NCBI GenBank assembly: GCA_021155195.1
Contig: JAJNPV010000046.1
Coordinates: 62,001 to 126,000, forward strand
DNA: 64,000 bases
Direction of reading: 5' to 3'
Source of the DNA: Ohtaekwangia sp.
GTDB lineage: Bacteria; Bacteroidota; Bacteroidia; Cytophagales; Cyclobacteriaceae
Positions 9,068 to 17,058 of the stretch are shown here, piece after piece. The position numbers were made by a program, and so were the translations under genes. Position 1 is the stretch's first letter. Each line of letters begins with the position of its first letter. The notes below the pieces were generated by a model. That model worked only from the letters and a program-made list of their open reading frames with translations. It had not been told where the DNA came from and searched no databases.

Positions 9068-9104
9068 AAATAGAGAGACCAGTAATTCTGATCTCTCTAT
9101 TTTT
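9068..9104. terminator. strong bidirectional stem-loop terminator
   Basis: A 15-bp stem with one mismatch (left arm 9068-9082, right arm 9088-9102, 5-nt loop) rich in AGAGAG/CTCTCT, closed by AAA/TTT and followed by a T-run on the plus strand; the mirror A-run gives a T-run on the minus strand. It lies between the convergent permease and NmrA-like genes. Confidence 0.8.
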
Positions 9105-9106
9105 AA

Positions 9107-9991
9107 TTAAGCTTGAAATCCTTTCGCAAACTCGGTTGCAAAATCTTCTAATTTTATTGTACTTAACATCGGCTTATGAGCCCGTGCATCTGCTTGCATA
9201 ACTCCAATGCGCAAAGCATGTCCCATTTCAGTATAGGCACTCGCATGAACTTCCGAAAGACCAGCGCCCAGCATACCTGATTTTTGTTGTTCATCGGTAA
9301 ACGTTACCCAATTCAACTCTTTATGAATTGCTTTGCCCAATATGGTTGCTATCTCCTGACCACTTCGTTCATCGCCAATAATGTAGCGAACAGAATTTCC
9401 GTTGAAATTAAGGTTTAAAAGCTCTTCAAGAGCAGTCGCTGCAATATCTTTAGGGTGCACAAGAAAAACTTTTTCCTGATCTCCAAAATTACCACCCATG
9501 ATACCCGCTTGTTTTATCATACCTATTTGATTGAATAAGTTGAAGTAGAAATATGCAGGGCGTAGATGCTTGATATTTATTTTGGGTAGCGAATTCAACA
9601 TTTGTTCAAAATCATAGAGACCCGTAACCGGACCTACACCTTCTTTTAAATCGGCACCAATGCTGCTTAGGTTCACTACAAACTTTACTGTGCTTGCTTT
9701 CAACGCTTCAATATAGTTTTCAGCAATTTTATTTTGTGATTTCCTCCAGTTGTTTGTTTGCCAGATAGGGGGGATCATGGTGTATACTACGTCTGCTTTG
9801 CTGAACGCATCTTTTAGAAAAGCTACATCTTGAACCTGTCCGACCAATGCTTTCGCACCCAGCCTATCAATGTCTTTTACTCTTTCCTGTGAAGAGGTTA
9901 TCACACTCACAGAATGACCAGTTTTTACCAGCCCTTCAACGATGTCCTTACTGATGTTTCCGATAGAACCTGTTACTAGATAATTTTTCAT
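9107..9991 (-). CDS. NmrA-like NAD(P)-binding protein
   Basis: 294 residues from the ATG at 9991, where the Rossmann strand MKNYLVTGSIGNISKDI begins directly; a start 11 codons upstream adds an unstructured tail and is less likely. The sequence shows the atypical short-chain dehydrogenase pattern: nucleotide-binding loop TGSIGNIS (about 6-13), YTMIPPIW, VKFVVNLSSIGAD (about 105-117) and PAYFYFNL. Such proteins act as NAD(P)H-dependent quinone or aldehyde reductases, or as redox sensors, in the cytoplasm. It is divergent from an HxlR regulator across about 120 bp, a common arrangement in which HxlR responds to quinones or electrophiles and controls the reductase. Confidence 0.85.
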   Translation of the reverse strand: MKNYLVTGSIGNISKDIVEGLVKTGHSVSVITSSQERVKDIDRLGAKALVGQVQDVAFLKDAFSKADVVYTMIPPIWQTNNWRKSQNKIAENYIEALKASTVKFVVNLSSIGADLKEGVGPVTGLYDFEQMLNSLPKINIKHLRPAYFYFNLFNQIGMIKQAGIMGGNFGDQEKVFLVHPKDIAATALEELLNLNFNGNSVRYIIGDERSGQEIATILGKAIHKELNWVTFTDEQQKSGMLGAGLSEVHASAYTEMGHALRIGVMQADARAHKPMLSTIKLEDFATEFAKGFQA

Positions 9992-10071
9992 GGCGCTTAA
10001 ATTTTTAGTAGAAATACATTGCAATTCTAATGCTTTACTTCTTCTTTTGTAAGTAGTTATTAAAAACTGAT

Positions 10072-10093
10072 ATAGTCATTATTTTAAGACTAT
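10072..10093. promoter_or_regulatory. inverted repeat, candidate HxlR operator
   Basis: ATAGTC (10072-10077) and GACTAT (10088-10093) form a perfect 6-bp inverted repeat with a 10-bp AT-rich spacer, placed in the divergent promoter region of the NmrA-like gene and the HxlR gene. Symmetry and position suit a dimeric winged-helix repressor. Confidence 0.4.
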
Positions 10094-10112
10094 TATTGAT
10101 AATCAATTAATT

Positions 10113-10460
10113 ATGGATAAGAATTATCTGTCAGACTTAGAGAGGTGCCCGGTAACAGCAACGATGGAAATCATGGGTGGCAAATGGAAGCTGCTGATCT
10201 TACACCTGATTAATAATGATATTAACCGTTTCGGTAAGATGGATATGATGCTGAAAGACATCAGCAAACAAATGCTCACCACCCAACTTCGCGAATTGGA
10301 GCGGGATGGAATTATTGATCGGCTCATCTTTCCTGAAATTCCCCCACGGGTAGAATACTCCATCACCGAAAAAGGAAAAACCTTGCTGCCTATCATTGAG
10401 TTGATGAAATCCTGGGGCAACGAATATGTGCTTAACGCAAAAGAAGAACTTGTAAGTTAA
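10113..10460 (+). CDS. HxlR family transcriptional regulator
   Basis: 115 residues with the family hallmark CPVTATMEIMGGKWKLLIL (about residues 12-30), the recognition-helix region MLKDISKQMLTTQLRELERDGII and the wing PPRVEYSITEKGKTLLPII. HxlR proteins are dimeric winged-helix regulators that often sense formaldehyde, quinones or disulfide stress through the conserved N-terminal cysteine, here C12. It sits back to back with the NmrA-like reductase gene, and an inverted repeat lies between them, so control of that reductase and of itself is the likely job. Confidence 0.92.
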   Translation: MDKNYLSDLERCPVTATMEIMGGKWKLLILHLINNDINRFGKMDMMLKDISKQMLTTQLRELERDGIIDRLIFPEIPPRVEYSITEKGKTLLPIIELMKSWGNEYVLNAKEELVS

Positions 10461-10537
10461 CCGCTCTGTTAGTTATAATTCTAATTATCCGCTAACTTAT
10501 CTCATGTTTATGAAAATAGCCTGTGAAGCCTATTTTA

Positions 10538-11449
10538 ATGCGATATGGATGGATGGTTTCCCTCGGATTTGCAATCCTTGGGTGTGATGCTAATGTCACC
10601 GAAAAATCAACTGTAGAAAAAAGCGGAAAAGTAATTAAAAGAATCATGGAGACTGTCCATGATGCGTATGACAACGAAGGCTCCTTGGCATTCGCATCGG
10701 AAACCTCTTTGCACTCAGCAATTACCCGAAGCCATTTTGATAAGCGGGGTAACCTAACAACCAAACAAATCTTTGATTACAAAGGGGCTCCACAATGGCG
10801 GTTTATTTACAAGTATGATTCCAGGGGTAATGCCATTGAAGAGCACGTGTATCAATACAGCGAAGTCCTTTTAAGAAAACACCTGAATAAATTCGATGAA
10901 TCAAATAAGGTAATTGAAAGTTCGGTGCTGGATGGCAATGGCAAGGTATCAAATAAAATTGTTATTCAACCAGAAGTTGAGGGCGGCAAGTTTATAACAA
11001 TATTTACACCGGCACCGGGTGGCTTTGTTAAAATCATGGAATGCATTCTAAACAAAGCAGGTGATACGCTGGAGTATGCACAATTTAATAACCGATCGCT
11101 AATCAGGAAAGTGAGTCATCAGTATGATAACTCCAACCGGATTGAAACTACTGAAGATAAAGTCATCGAGAAGGAGAGACGCATCACGCACTATAAGTAT
11201 GATGAGCGAAATAATGTGAGTGAGCAGGTAATACTGGATGGCAGTTTGCTCATCCTTTCAAAGGAAACATTTACGTATGATGACAAGAACAACCTTGCTG
11301 AGATTCGTACCTATGGCATCATGGGCAGCCTGGTGTATTTGGTTAGCTACACCTATGAGTACGATAAGGAATCTAATTGGACTAAACGCATTACGTACCA
11401 AAACAAAACTCCGGTAACGGTAACCTTGCATCAGATTGAGTATTATTGA
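10538..11449 (+). CDS. lipoprotein with YD-like repeats
   Basis: About 303 residues from ATG 10538; an upstream GTG at 10523 is an alternative. The N-terminus MRYGWMVSLGFAILGC ends in a lipobox, so it is a predicted lipoprotein. The mature part is made of short beta-hairpin repeats of the RHS/YD style: KYDSRGNAIEE, YDNSNRIE, KYDERNNVSEQ, TYDDKNNLAEIRTYG and YEYDKESNWTKRITY. Such repeats form beta-strand stacks in cell-surface proteins of Bacteroidota. No enzymatic motif is seen. It lies downstream of HxlR by about 75 bp on the same strand but is probably a separate unit. Role unknown, likely envelope-associated. Confidence 0.65.
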   Translation: MRYGWMVSLGFAILGCDANVTEKSTVEKSGKVIKRIMETVHDAYDNEGSLAFASETSLHSAITRSHFDKRGNLTTKQIFDYKGAPQWRFIYKYDSRGNAIEEHVYQYSEVLLRKHLNKFDESNKVIESSVLDGNGKVSNKIVIQPEVEGGKFITIFTPAPGGFVKIMECILNKAGDTLEYAQFNNRSLIRKVSHQYDNSNRIETTEDKVIEKERRITHYKYDERNNVSEQVILDGSLLILSKETFTYDDKNNLAEIRTYGIMGSLVYLVSYTYEYDKESNWTKRITYQNKTPVTVTLHQIEYY

Positions 11450-11464
11450 ACGGCAGGAATTACC

Positions 11465-12199
11465 TCACCCTATAATAATTTTAACGAGTGTAACAGCACC
11501 GGTAAGAAAAACTAAGATTAACACAAAATGCTTGAATCGATCTTCAGAAACCTTTGTTAATATTTTCTTTCCGATAAACGTTCCCGCTATGCTTACAACT
11601 AATAAAATGGGAATAAGATATAGGTCATGCATATGCACATATCCATTCAGAGAATAAACAACGGCCCGGCTTGAGTCTATCGCTAAGTCAATGATTGCAG
11701 AGGTGGCAATAAAGGATTCCATCCCCAGGTTATAGGCTGCTAAAGTAATTCCCCTGATGGCTCCCCCGGTTCCTAGCAGTCCTGCAATCAGGCCCGAGAA
11801 TAATCCACCCCCGATTGAATTAGTCAACGTTGGTTTTATAGTTAGTTTTTTGAATGCCAGAAAAAGTATACTCGTGACTATTAGAAAAATGGAAAGCGCG
11901 ATTTCAAGGAGCTTGGTTTCAAGATACTTACTAAGCAGGGATCCTATGATTACAAAAATGACTGCGGGTATCCCGATGGATAGGACTAGTTTTTTATCAA
12001 ATCCTTTTCTAAAAAAGGCAATCTTTGAAATATTGCTCGATACATGAAATATGGCTGTAATTCCTAACACAGAATGAAAATCCAAAAAGTAACTGGCCAT
12101 GGGAACAAAGAACAAGGATGATCCAAAGCCTCCTACAGTTCCAAGTATTTCGGCTAGCAAGGCTAGTAGAATAAATAAAAGTAAATTCTCTAAAGTCAA
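11465..12199 (-). CDS. TauE/SafE (TSUP) family membrane transporter
   Basis: 244 residues, almost entirely hydrophobic, with about eight predicted transmembrane helices in two repeats. Typical features are LAEILGTVGGFGSSLFFVP near the N-terminus and the second-repeat equivalent GLFSGLIAGLLGTGGAIRG (about residues 130-148). TSUP proteins export or import sulfite, sulfoacetate, sulfolactate or other organic anions across the inner membrane. The gene's 3' end lies 15 bp from the convergent lipoprotein gene, and no sulfur-metabolism gene is close, so the substrate cannot be given. Confidence 0.88.
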   Translation of the reverse strand: MTLENLLLFILLALLAEILGTVGGFGSSLFFVPMASYFLDFHSVLGITAIFHVSSNISKIAFFRKGFDKKLVLSIGIPAVIFVIIGSLLSKYLETKLLEIALSIFLIVTSILFLAFKKLTIKPTLTNSIGGGLFSGLIAGLLGTGGAIRGITLAAYNLGMESFIATSAIIDLAIDSSRAVVYSLNGYVHMHDLYLIPILLVVSIAGTFIGKKILTKVSEDRFKHFVLILVFLTGAVTLVKIIIG

Positions 12200-12268
12200 T
12201 GGTTGGTTGTTCGAACCCTTAAGGTACGGAGGAAAATTATCTTATTTGACTGTCCGATCCGTCAATCA

Positions 12269-13135
12269 CTATTCATTAAGAAAACGCTCGATCATCGGTA
12301 CAGCAAAATCGGTGTTTTTGCAATCAGCTTTAAGCGAGGTTATCTCACCAAGATACGTACCGTGCCCACCCGGAATAATTGCCATCCTCGCATCAGGAAT
12401 TAGTTTTGACATAGCATCAATGTGTTCCTTTGTAGCCACATCGGCATCGCCATTGATTAGCAGAACAGAAGCTTTTATAGATTTAATCTGCTCGTCAGGG
12501 AAATCTTTAAAGTAGATCATTCGGTTAGCACACTTCTGATACATGGTCATGAGTTTGGCGCTATCCGGATTTACGTTTATAAAAGCATCTTTGTACTGTT
12601 GAGGCATCTGCTCAATCGTTCCATTTTTCATAAACTCCCAAAACTGAGGAAGCGCACCATCGCGCTTTAAAAGTACGGATGCTGCAACAATTTTGTTGCA
12701 AAGGTGAGGATGCCGGATGGCAATTTGAAGTGCGGTGTTTCCGCCATTACTAAAACCAAGTATATCGGCTTTTGCGATAGTAAGATTTTTTAAAAGTGCT
12801 GCAACATCGTCTGCATCTTGTTCAAAGGAAAGTTCAGAGTCACGATCACCTGTGCGACCATGCGCTTGCAGTTCAACGCAAATCAGTTGTCTGTTTTTTG
12901 AGAGCAACGGTATTACCCGGCCAAACGTAGTTTGAATGGTAGACCCGCCTCCATGAATTAGCACCAACGGTTTTCCCTGGCCATAGATTTCATAATACAT
13001 GCGAATGCCATTCACATCGGAATACCCACTGATGAAAGCCAAGCTATCGGTGTTCATTTTGTTACTTGTTTCTGTCTTGTTTTTGGTGCAGGAAGTTAAG
13101 AGACAAAGTATGATAAAGGCAATTGATGGTTTCAT
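12269..13135 (-). CDS. alpha/beta hydrolase lipoprotein
   Basis: 288 residues. The start MKPSIAFIILCLLTSC gives a lipobox with C16. The fold is a classic alpha/beta hydrolase: oxyanion motif HGGG at 61-64, nucleophile elbow GFSNGG with S129, an aspartate in INGDADV (about 232-236) and a histidine in PGGHGTY (about 256-262). It should hydrolyse an ester, lactone or similar bond in the periplasm or at the membrane surface. It precedes, on the same strand, the TauE/SafE gene (70 bp) and follows a metallo-hydrolase lipoprotein gene (about 50 bp), so the three may be co-transcribed. Substrate unknown. Confidence 0.85.
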   Translation of the reverse strand: MKPSIAFIILCLLTSCTKNKTETSNKMNTDSLAFISGYSDVNGIRMYYEIYGQGKPLVLIHGGGSTIQTTFGRVIPLLSKNRQLICVELQAHGRTGDRDSELSFEQDADDVAALLKNLTIAKADILGFSNGGNTALQIAIRHPHLCNKIVAASVLLKRDGALPQFWEFMKNGTIEQMPQQYKDAFINVNPDSAKLMTMYQKCANRMIYFKDFPDEQIKSIKASVLLINGDADVATKEHIDAMSKLIPDARMAIIPGGHGTYLGEITSLKADCKNTDFAVPMIERFLNE

Positions 13136-13183
13136 TTTTTTTCAAAGAAGCCTGGTAACTTCTGGCTGCGTGGAATTTCAAAC

Positions 13184-14155
13184 TTATAATTCATACACAT
13201 CATAGATTCTTCCAATCTTAAATCCTTTATCTAACACATGCTTAGCCTCTGTACTGGTTAAGTCAAGTATTGGGTTGGTGTGATTGAAATGAATAAAGAT
13301 TATTTTATTTCGTTCGGTTGCATCAAGTTCGTTAAACGTATCAAGACTTTCAATAATAAATGGATGGGGGATTTGAGAAATATCACGGTTGTTTAATTCG
13401 GTGCCACTATAAAACGTTGCGTCTAAAAAAGCGTAATCTACTTTCTTTATTTCTTCAATGATGTTTTTATTCCATTTGCTCCATTTATCAATATCGGGTA
13501 TAAACAATGCAGTTTTATTGGGTCCTTTAATCGTATAACCAACCGTTTCCGAATACTCATCGCGATGAGGTACAATGAAAGGTGTAACTTGTATACCGGG
13601 TGTAAGCGAAACAGGTTCTTCATTTTCAAGCTGGGTTAATGCTATGTTGTTGTTAGAAACAAGCTGACTCCAGGGACCATTGGTTTCTAAAAACTTTTTC
13701 ATGATGGGCATGGCAAATACAGGTATCTCTTTGGCATCGGTTGCTTCTTTACCCAAATACATGAGCCCAGTATAATGGCCCATGTGTGCGTGGGTTAAAA
13801 AGATTCCATCCACCAGTTCATTTGTATTCTGAATGTCATCTCTCACCAGTGATTTCATTTGCGTTGAAATATCAGGAGTAGCCTCAAATAAATATTTCTT
13901 ACCATGCTTGTTATCAACTAACCCTAATGATACAACTTGTCTATCCTTATCGGGATTTATGAATAATTCTCTGCAACACTCTTTTTTACACGCTATGTGG
14001 GGTGAACCCGCATCCTGAATAGTGCCCAGGATAATTAAGGAGGTGGCGCTTGAATGTAGTCCTTGCACCTCTTTTTTATGATCGTTTTCCTGAGATTGCT
14101 TATCTGCACAGGAATAGAATAGCATCACTAATGAGAGGGCGAAGTACTTGTTCAT
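13184..14155 (-). CDS. MBL-fold (PqqB-like) metallo-hydrolase lipoprotein
   Basis: 323 residues. The N-terminal MNKYFALSLVMLFYSC is a lipobox signal. The mature part starts with SLIILGTIQDAGSPHIACKKECC, which matches the PqqB-type subfamily of the metallo-beta-lactamase fold, then FLTHAHMGHYTGL (residues 119-131) and later PFIVPHRDEYSETVGY and FIHFNHTNP. The usual HxHxDH motif reads H122-A-H124-M-G126-H127, so the metal-bridging aspartate is replaced by glycine. No other pqq genes are near. A lipid-anchored periplasmic hydrolase or oxidoreductase is likely, but not PQQ synthesis as such. It lies just upstream of the alpha/beta hydrolase on the same strand. Confidence 0.75.
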   Translation of the reverse strand: MNKYFALSLVMLFYSCADKQSQENDHKKEVQGLHSSATSLIILGTIQDAGSPHIACKKECCRELFINPDKDRQVVSLGLVDNKHGKKYLFEATPDISTQMKSLVRDDIQNTNELVDGIFLTHAHMGHYTGLMYLGKEATDAKEIPVFAMPIMKKFLETNGPWSQLVSNNNIALTQLENEEPVSLTPGIQVTPFIVPHRDEYSETVGYTIKGPNKTALFIPDIDKWSKWNKNIIEEIKKVDYAFLDATFYSGTELNNRDISQIPHPFIIESLDTFNELDATERNKIIFIHFNHTNPILDLTSTEAKHVLDKGFKIGRIYDVYEL

Positions 14156-14173
14156 TATAATGGATTTGTTTTG

Positions 14174-14722
14174 CTACTGACGTGTCCGCTCGTAATAGAG
14201 CACGATTGAACCTGAGCCAAAGGTTTTTGTCTTTAACAGTTTGAAAACTGTCCGGTCCTTTATTTTGTCAAACAGTGGCAACCCTTTTCCTTCTAACAGT
14301 GGGTGGATACAAATCTGAAACTCATCAACCAGATTAAGGTTTAGCAGCTGAATAATTAAACTCCGGCTTCCTACTAAAATATCTTTGCTTGATTGTTTGA
14401 GTTCTGAAATTTCCTTTTCAAGTTCTTTTGCAGCAAGCTTACCACTGTCCCAGTCGGTATCTTTCAACGTGTTTGAAAAAACAATTTTTGGGATTTTGTC
14501 AATGGCCAAAGCAAAGTCGTTCATTGATTTTTCGTCTGATGGATCTTTTAGCAACGTTTGCCAAAATTGCATGAGTTGGTACGTGGTGCGTCCATATAAT
14601 ATAACTCCTGCATTGCTTAAGAGTTCAGTATAATGGTCATGCAACTCTTCACTGGGTATGCCCACTGTATGGTCGCAAATCCCATCAAGCGTCATGTTCA
14701 TTGCAGCAATTACTTTTCTCAT
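14174..14722 (-). CDS. dihydrofolate reductase-like (RibD C-terminal domain) protein
   Basis: 182 residues from ATG 14722, where MRKVIAAMNMTLDGICD starts the fold; 13 extra upstream codons are unlikely to be translated. Family signs: the N-terminal NMTLDG motif, GVILYGRTTYQLMQFW (about 40-55), IPKIVFSNTL, DILVGSRSLIIQLL (about 130-143) and VDEFQICIHPLLEGKG. These proteins bind NADPH and resemble the reductase domain of RibD; stand-alone members are annotated as dihydrofolate reductase family proteins with unknown substrates. Only 18 bp separate it from the MBL lipoprotein gene downstream, so they may share a transcript. Confidence 0.88.
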   Translation of the reverse strand: MRKVIAAMNMTLDGICDHTVGIPSEELHDHYTELLSNAGVILYGRTTYQLMQFWQTLLKDPSDEKSMNDFALAIDKIPKIVFSNTLKDTDWDSGKLAAKELEKEISELKQSSKDILVGSRSLIIQLLNLNLVDEFQICIHPLLEGKGLPLFDKIKDRTVFKLLKTKTFGSGSIVLYYERTRQ

Positions 14723-14817
14723 AGTTTGTTTTGGTGATCTGTTGTCAGGTCTTAAGAACAAGATTGTTTGTATTTAAAGTTAAGTTATTAAATATTAGCT
14801 ATTCAAATTGAAGTATT

Positions 14818-14840
14818 TTGTTGGTGATGAACACCAACAA
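14818..14840. repeat. perfect 9-bp inverted repeat
   Basis: TTGTTGGTG-ATGAA-CACCAACAA, a perfect stem with 5-nt loop, lies between the end of the AAA/TOPRIM unit and the start of the RibD-like gene. No T-run follows on the minus strand, so it may be a terminator stem, an mRNA-end structure or an operator for the RibD-like gene. Confidence 0.4.
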
Positions 14841-14894
14841 GGGCAGAGGCGTTTAATGAACATAAATATTTAAAACTGCATGTTGGGTGCTGTT

Positions 14895-15437
14895 TTATTT
14901 TTCAAACTTTATATACTCACAGTCTACACCTTCTAAACAGTCAATGAAATGTTTAAAACTATTTGAATTGGTGTACATAATTGAAGGATTTGCTTGGGCA
15001 AAGAACTCCACTCCGTCTGTTGTCTTATTGTAGGTTCCCTTTAACTTTCTGATTTCTGCGGATCCATTTGAGCCATCTGTATCTTCTGGTTTGTTGTTAT
15101 TGCCAGTTAAGGAAGGCCAGTCCGCTAATATCCAGTTTTCAATCATCCTGTCTGCTACTCCTATCCTTATATCAATATCTTCAATTTCAATCTCAATTCT
15201 AAGTTCTTTAATAATATCTGCACAACTAGCTTCCCTTGCTTCTTTGTCTATAAGAATGATTATAGGATAGTGTCTGTTTCCTAAAAGTCTGATTAATGAT
15301 GAAATCTTTTTTGCTATAGCTTTAATGCTTGCATACTTACCATTAAGATCAGTTCTTCTAATAGGTTTTCCCGGACAGATTCTCTGAATAATTAACTTTT
15401 CAGTAAAACCGTCAACAATAAAAGCTGGATTATTCAT
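14895..15437 (-). CDS. TOPRIM/DUF4276-like protein, partner of the AAA ATPase
   Basis: 180 residues. The order of motifs fits a small TOPRIM-type nuclease of the DUF4276/RloB-like group: AFIVDGFTEKLII with the catalytic-type glutamate E13, then PIIILIDKEARE with D64-K-E66 (a DxE in place of DxD) and RMIENWILAD near residues 105-115, a typical E-x-W-x-x-A-D segment. Its ATG is buried in the last codons of the upstream ATPase gene (8-bp overlap, GATGAATAA), so translation is coupled. TOPRIM partners of AAA ATPases act as nucleases in several phage-defence systems (for example PARIS, retron and OLD-type). The defence role is inferred. Confidence 0.7.
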   Translation of the reverse strand: MNNPAFIVDGFTEKLIIQRICPGKPIRRTDLNGKYASIKAIAKKISSLIRLLGNRHYPIIILIDKEAREASCADIIKELRIEIEIEDIDIRIGVADRMIENWILADWPSLTGNNNKPEDTDGSNGSAEIRKLKGTYNKTTDGVEFFAQANPSIMYTNSNSFKHFIDCLEGVDCEYIKFEK

Positions 15438-16785
15438 CGCTTAATGCATTTGAAAAGTAGAAATGACCGAGCCCAAAACCTGATGTTGATATTTCATCCT
15501 TAATAGCTGATAGATTAGAAACCCGTCTTGCGGTAGTTTTACCTTCATTTAAATCGACTATTATTAATTCTTCGGGCTTGGCATAGTTTAGCAATGACTC
15601 ACTATGAGTTGTCATAAGGACAAATGAGTATGATTTTTTTTCAAGTAGGTGATTTCTCATAATGTTTGCAATTTCCGCCTGCATCCATGGATGAAGAAAA
15701 TTTTCTGGTTCCTCAATTGAAAAGATAGTTTTTGAGGTAAGTATTGCGGTAATTAAAGTCAGCCACTTTATTGTACCGTCAGACATAGACGAAAGTGGAA
15801 GCACGGCATTATAGGACCCTGTTTCTATAAATATCTTTACTATTAACTTATTATTAAAAGGATCGTTTTCTACGTCCAGGTCTTTAATTGTTGTATTTGC
15901 TAGGCGTAAGTAAGAGATTATTTTATCAAGTGTCTTAGGACTATAACTTCTTTCAGGCTCATCGAATGAATAGAATATGCGCATATGCCTATCAGGGGAC
16001 TTCACTCTTCCCTTTTTCATTGCATATAGCGTTGTGGCTAAGCCTGAACCGTCTTTTTTTATCCCTGGTGGCGTGGCAGAGTCCTCTTGCTCCTTGACTT
16101 TACTTGGGACGATATTGAAAGTTTCTCCACCACGGAGGTCGACAAAAATTGCATGTAGATAGTCCGTAATACCGAAAAGACTTCTTACAAGGGAGTTGTA
16201 AAGTGGATTTTGACTTAAAATAAATGATTTAAGGTTACTAGTAAAATCTTCCTTTGATAGTTTGTCATAGGGTATAAATCTTGGTTTTAGTTTTTTTAGG
16301 TTAAAGTGTTTGATTTCAACATCGCCCTTGGCTTCTTCTGGGTATGTATAAACCAATTGAAGATCCCAATTAGTATTATACTTGTTTGAATCAGGAGAGT
16401 CCCAGAATTTAGATGCAGTTCTAATTCTTATTTCTTGGTTGGAGTAATAGATATTGTCCTTTTCAAATGATATACGTATTTGAAATATGTACTCGTAGAC
16501 TAAGAACAATTTAGAACCTATTTGATTTGCTCCAAAAATTTTAACATTTATCTCATTATCGTATTCATCCTTTCCGATTTTCTTAAAAATAGACCCAGCA
16601 CCTCCAATATGACTTACAGCATTTCCAATTGGATATGCCATAAGATTTGAAAGAAATTCAAAAAATAAAACAATATTTGTTTTCCCAGCGCCATTTGGTC
16701 CTACCAGAATATTCAGCCCGGACCTCATATTCAGTTTGAAATCCGTCAGTGATTTAAATCCGTTTACCTCTATTTTAGTTATCAT
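15430..16785 (-). CDS. AAA family ATPase (OLD/AAA15-like), probable defence module
   Basis: 451 residues of an SMC/ABC-like ATPase. N-terminal ITKIEVNGFKSLTDF leads to the Walker A loop GPNGAGKTN (29-37). The C-terminal half has an ABC-signature-like LSSMSDGT (331-338), Walker B with double glutamate TIFSIEEPENFLHP (353-366) and the H-loop MTTHSESLLN (H394). The middle (about 80-320) is a family-variable insert. Such ATPases sense phage products or DNA ends and control a partner nuclease, here the overlapping TOPRIM gene. Base composition is visibly AT-richer than that of the neighbouring genes, suggesting acquisition. It has no recognisable DNA-binding or protease domain of its own. Confidence 0.85.
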   Translation of the reverse strand: MITKIEVNGFKSLTDFKLNMRSGLNILVGPNGAGKTNIVLFFEFLSNLMAYPIGNAVSHIGGAGSIFKKIGKDEYDNEINVKIFGANQIGSKLFLVYEYIFQIRISFEKDNIYYSNQEIRIRTASKFWDSPDSNKYNTNWDLQLVYTYPEEAKGDVEIKHFNLKKLKPRFIPYDKLSKEDFTSNLKSFILSQNPLYNSLVRSLFGITDYLHAIFVDLRGGETFNIVPSKVKEQEDSATPPGIKKDGSGLATTLYAMKKGRVKSPDRHMRIFYSFDEPERSYSPKTLDKIISYLRLANTTIKDLDVENDPFNNKLIVKIFIETGSYNAVLPLSSMSDGTIKWLTLITAILTSKTIFSIEEPENFLHPWMQAEIANIMRNHLLEKKSYSFVLMTTHSESLLNYAKPEELIIVDLNEGKTTARRVSNLSAIKDEISTSGFGLGHFYFSNALSDE

Positions 16786-17058
16786 AAATCTTGACTAAAA
16801 ATAAAATTACGCCCAATGTTCGCGCGTATTAGCTTGGCGGATTAGGAGTCTTGTTAAGGCCACTAGGCCGACAAGGGACCAAGTTATAAACTCCACCGTG
16901 ACTAAAGGTAATAATGAAACTTAATCTTTCTACTACACCGAGGCATTACACAACTGACGAATATATACACCTTGGTGAATAAATCACAGATATCGATGGA
17001 AAAGGTGCATATATCCACCTCAATTTGACTGGCTAAATGTACCAGCATTATTGTAACA
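16786..17058. other. 273-bp gap with several inverted repeats, no gene seen
   Basis: Between the AAA ATPase start and the cyclophilin stop I see no convincing reading frame. The stretch holds an imperfect hairpin at 16850-16875 (CTTGT/ACAAG and GGCC/GGCC), a near-palindrome CACCTTGGTG at 16968-16977, AGGTG/CACCT at 17003-17020, and CCGAGG (16938-16943) facing a complementary CCTCGG near the end of the cyclophilin gene. It must contain the promoter of the ATPase operon and may contain the terminator of the cyclophilin gene. Confidence 0.45.

Noticed and set aside
13184..14155. PQQ biosynthesis operon
   Set aside because: Only a PqqB-like lipoprotein is present; pqqA, C, D and E are absent nearby and the metal motif is changed.
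14895..16785. Retron or complete known defence system
   Set aside because: No reverse transcriptase or known effector beyond the AAA and TOPRIM-like pair is adjacent, so it cannot be named as an established system.
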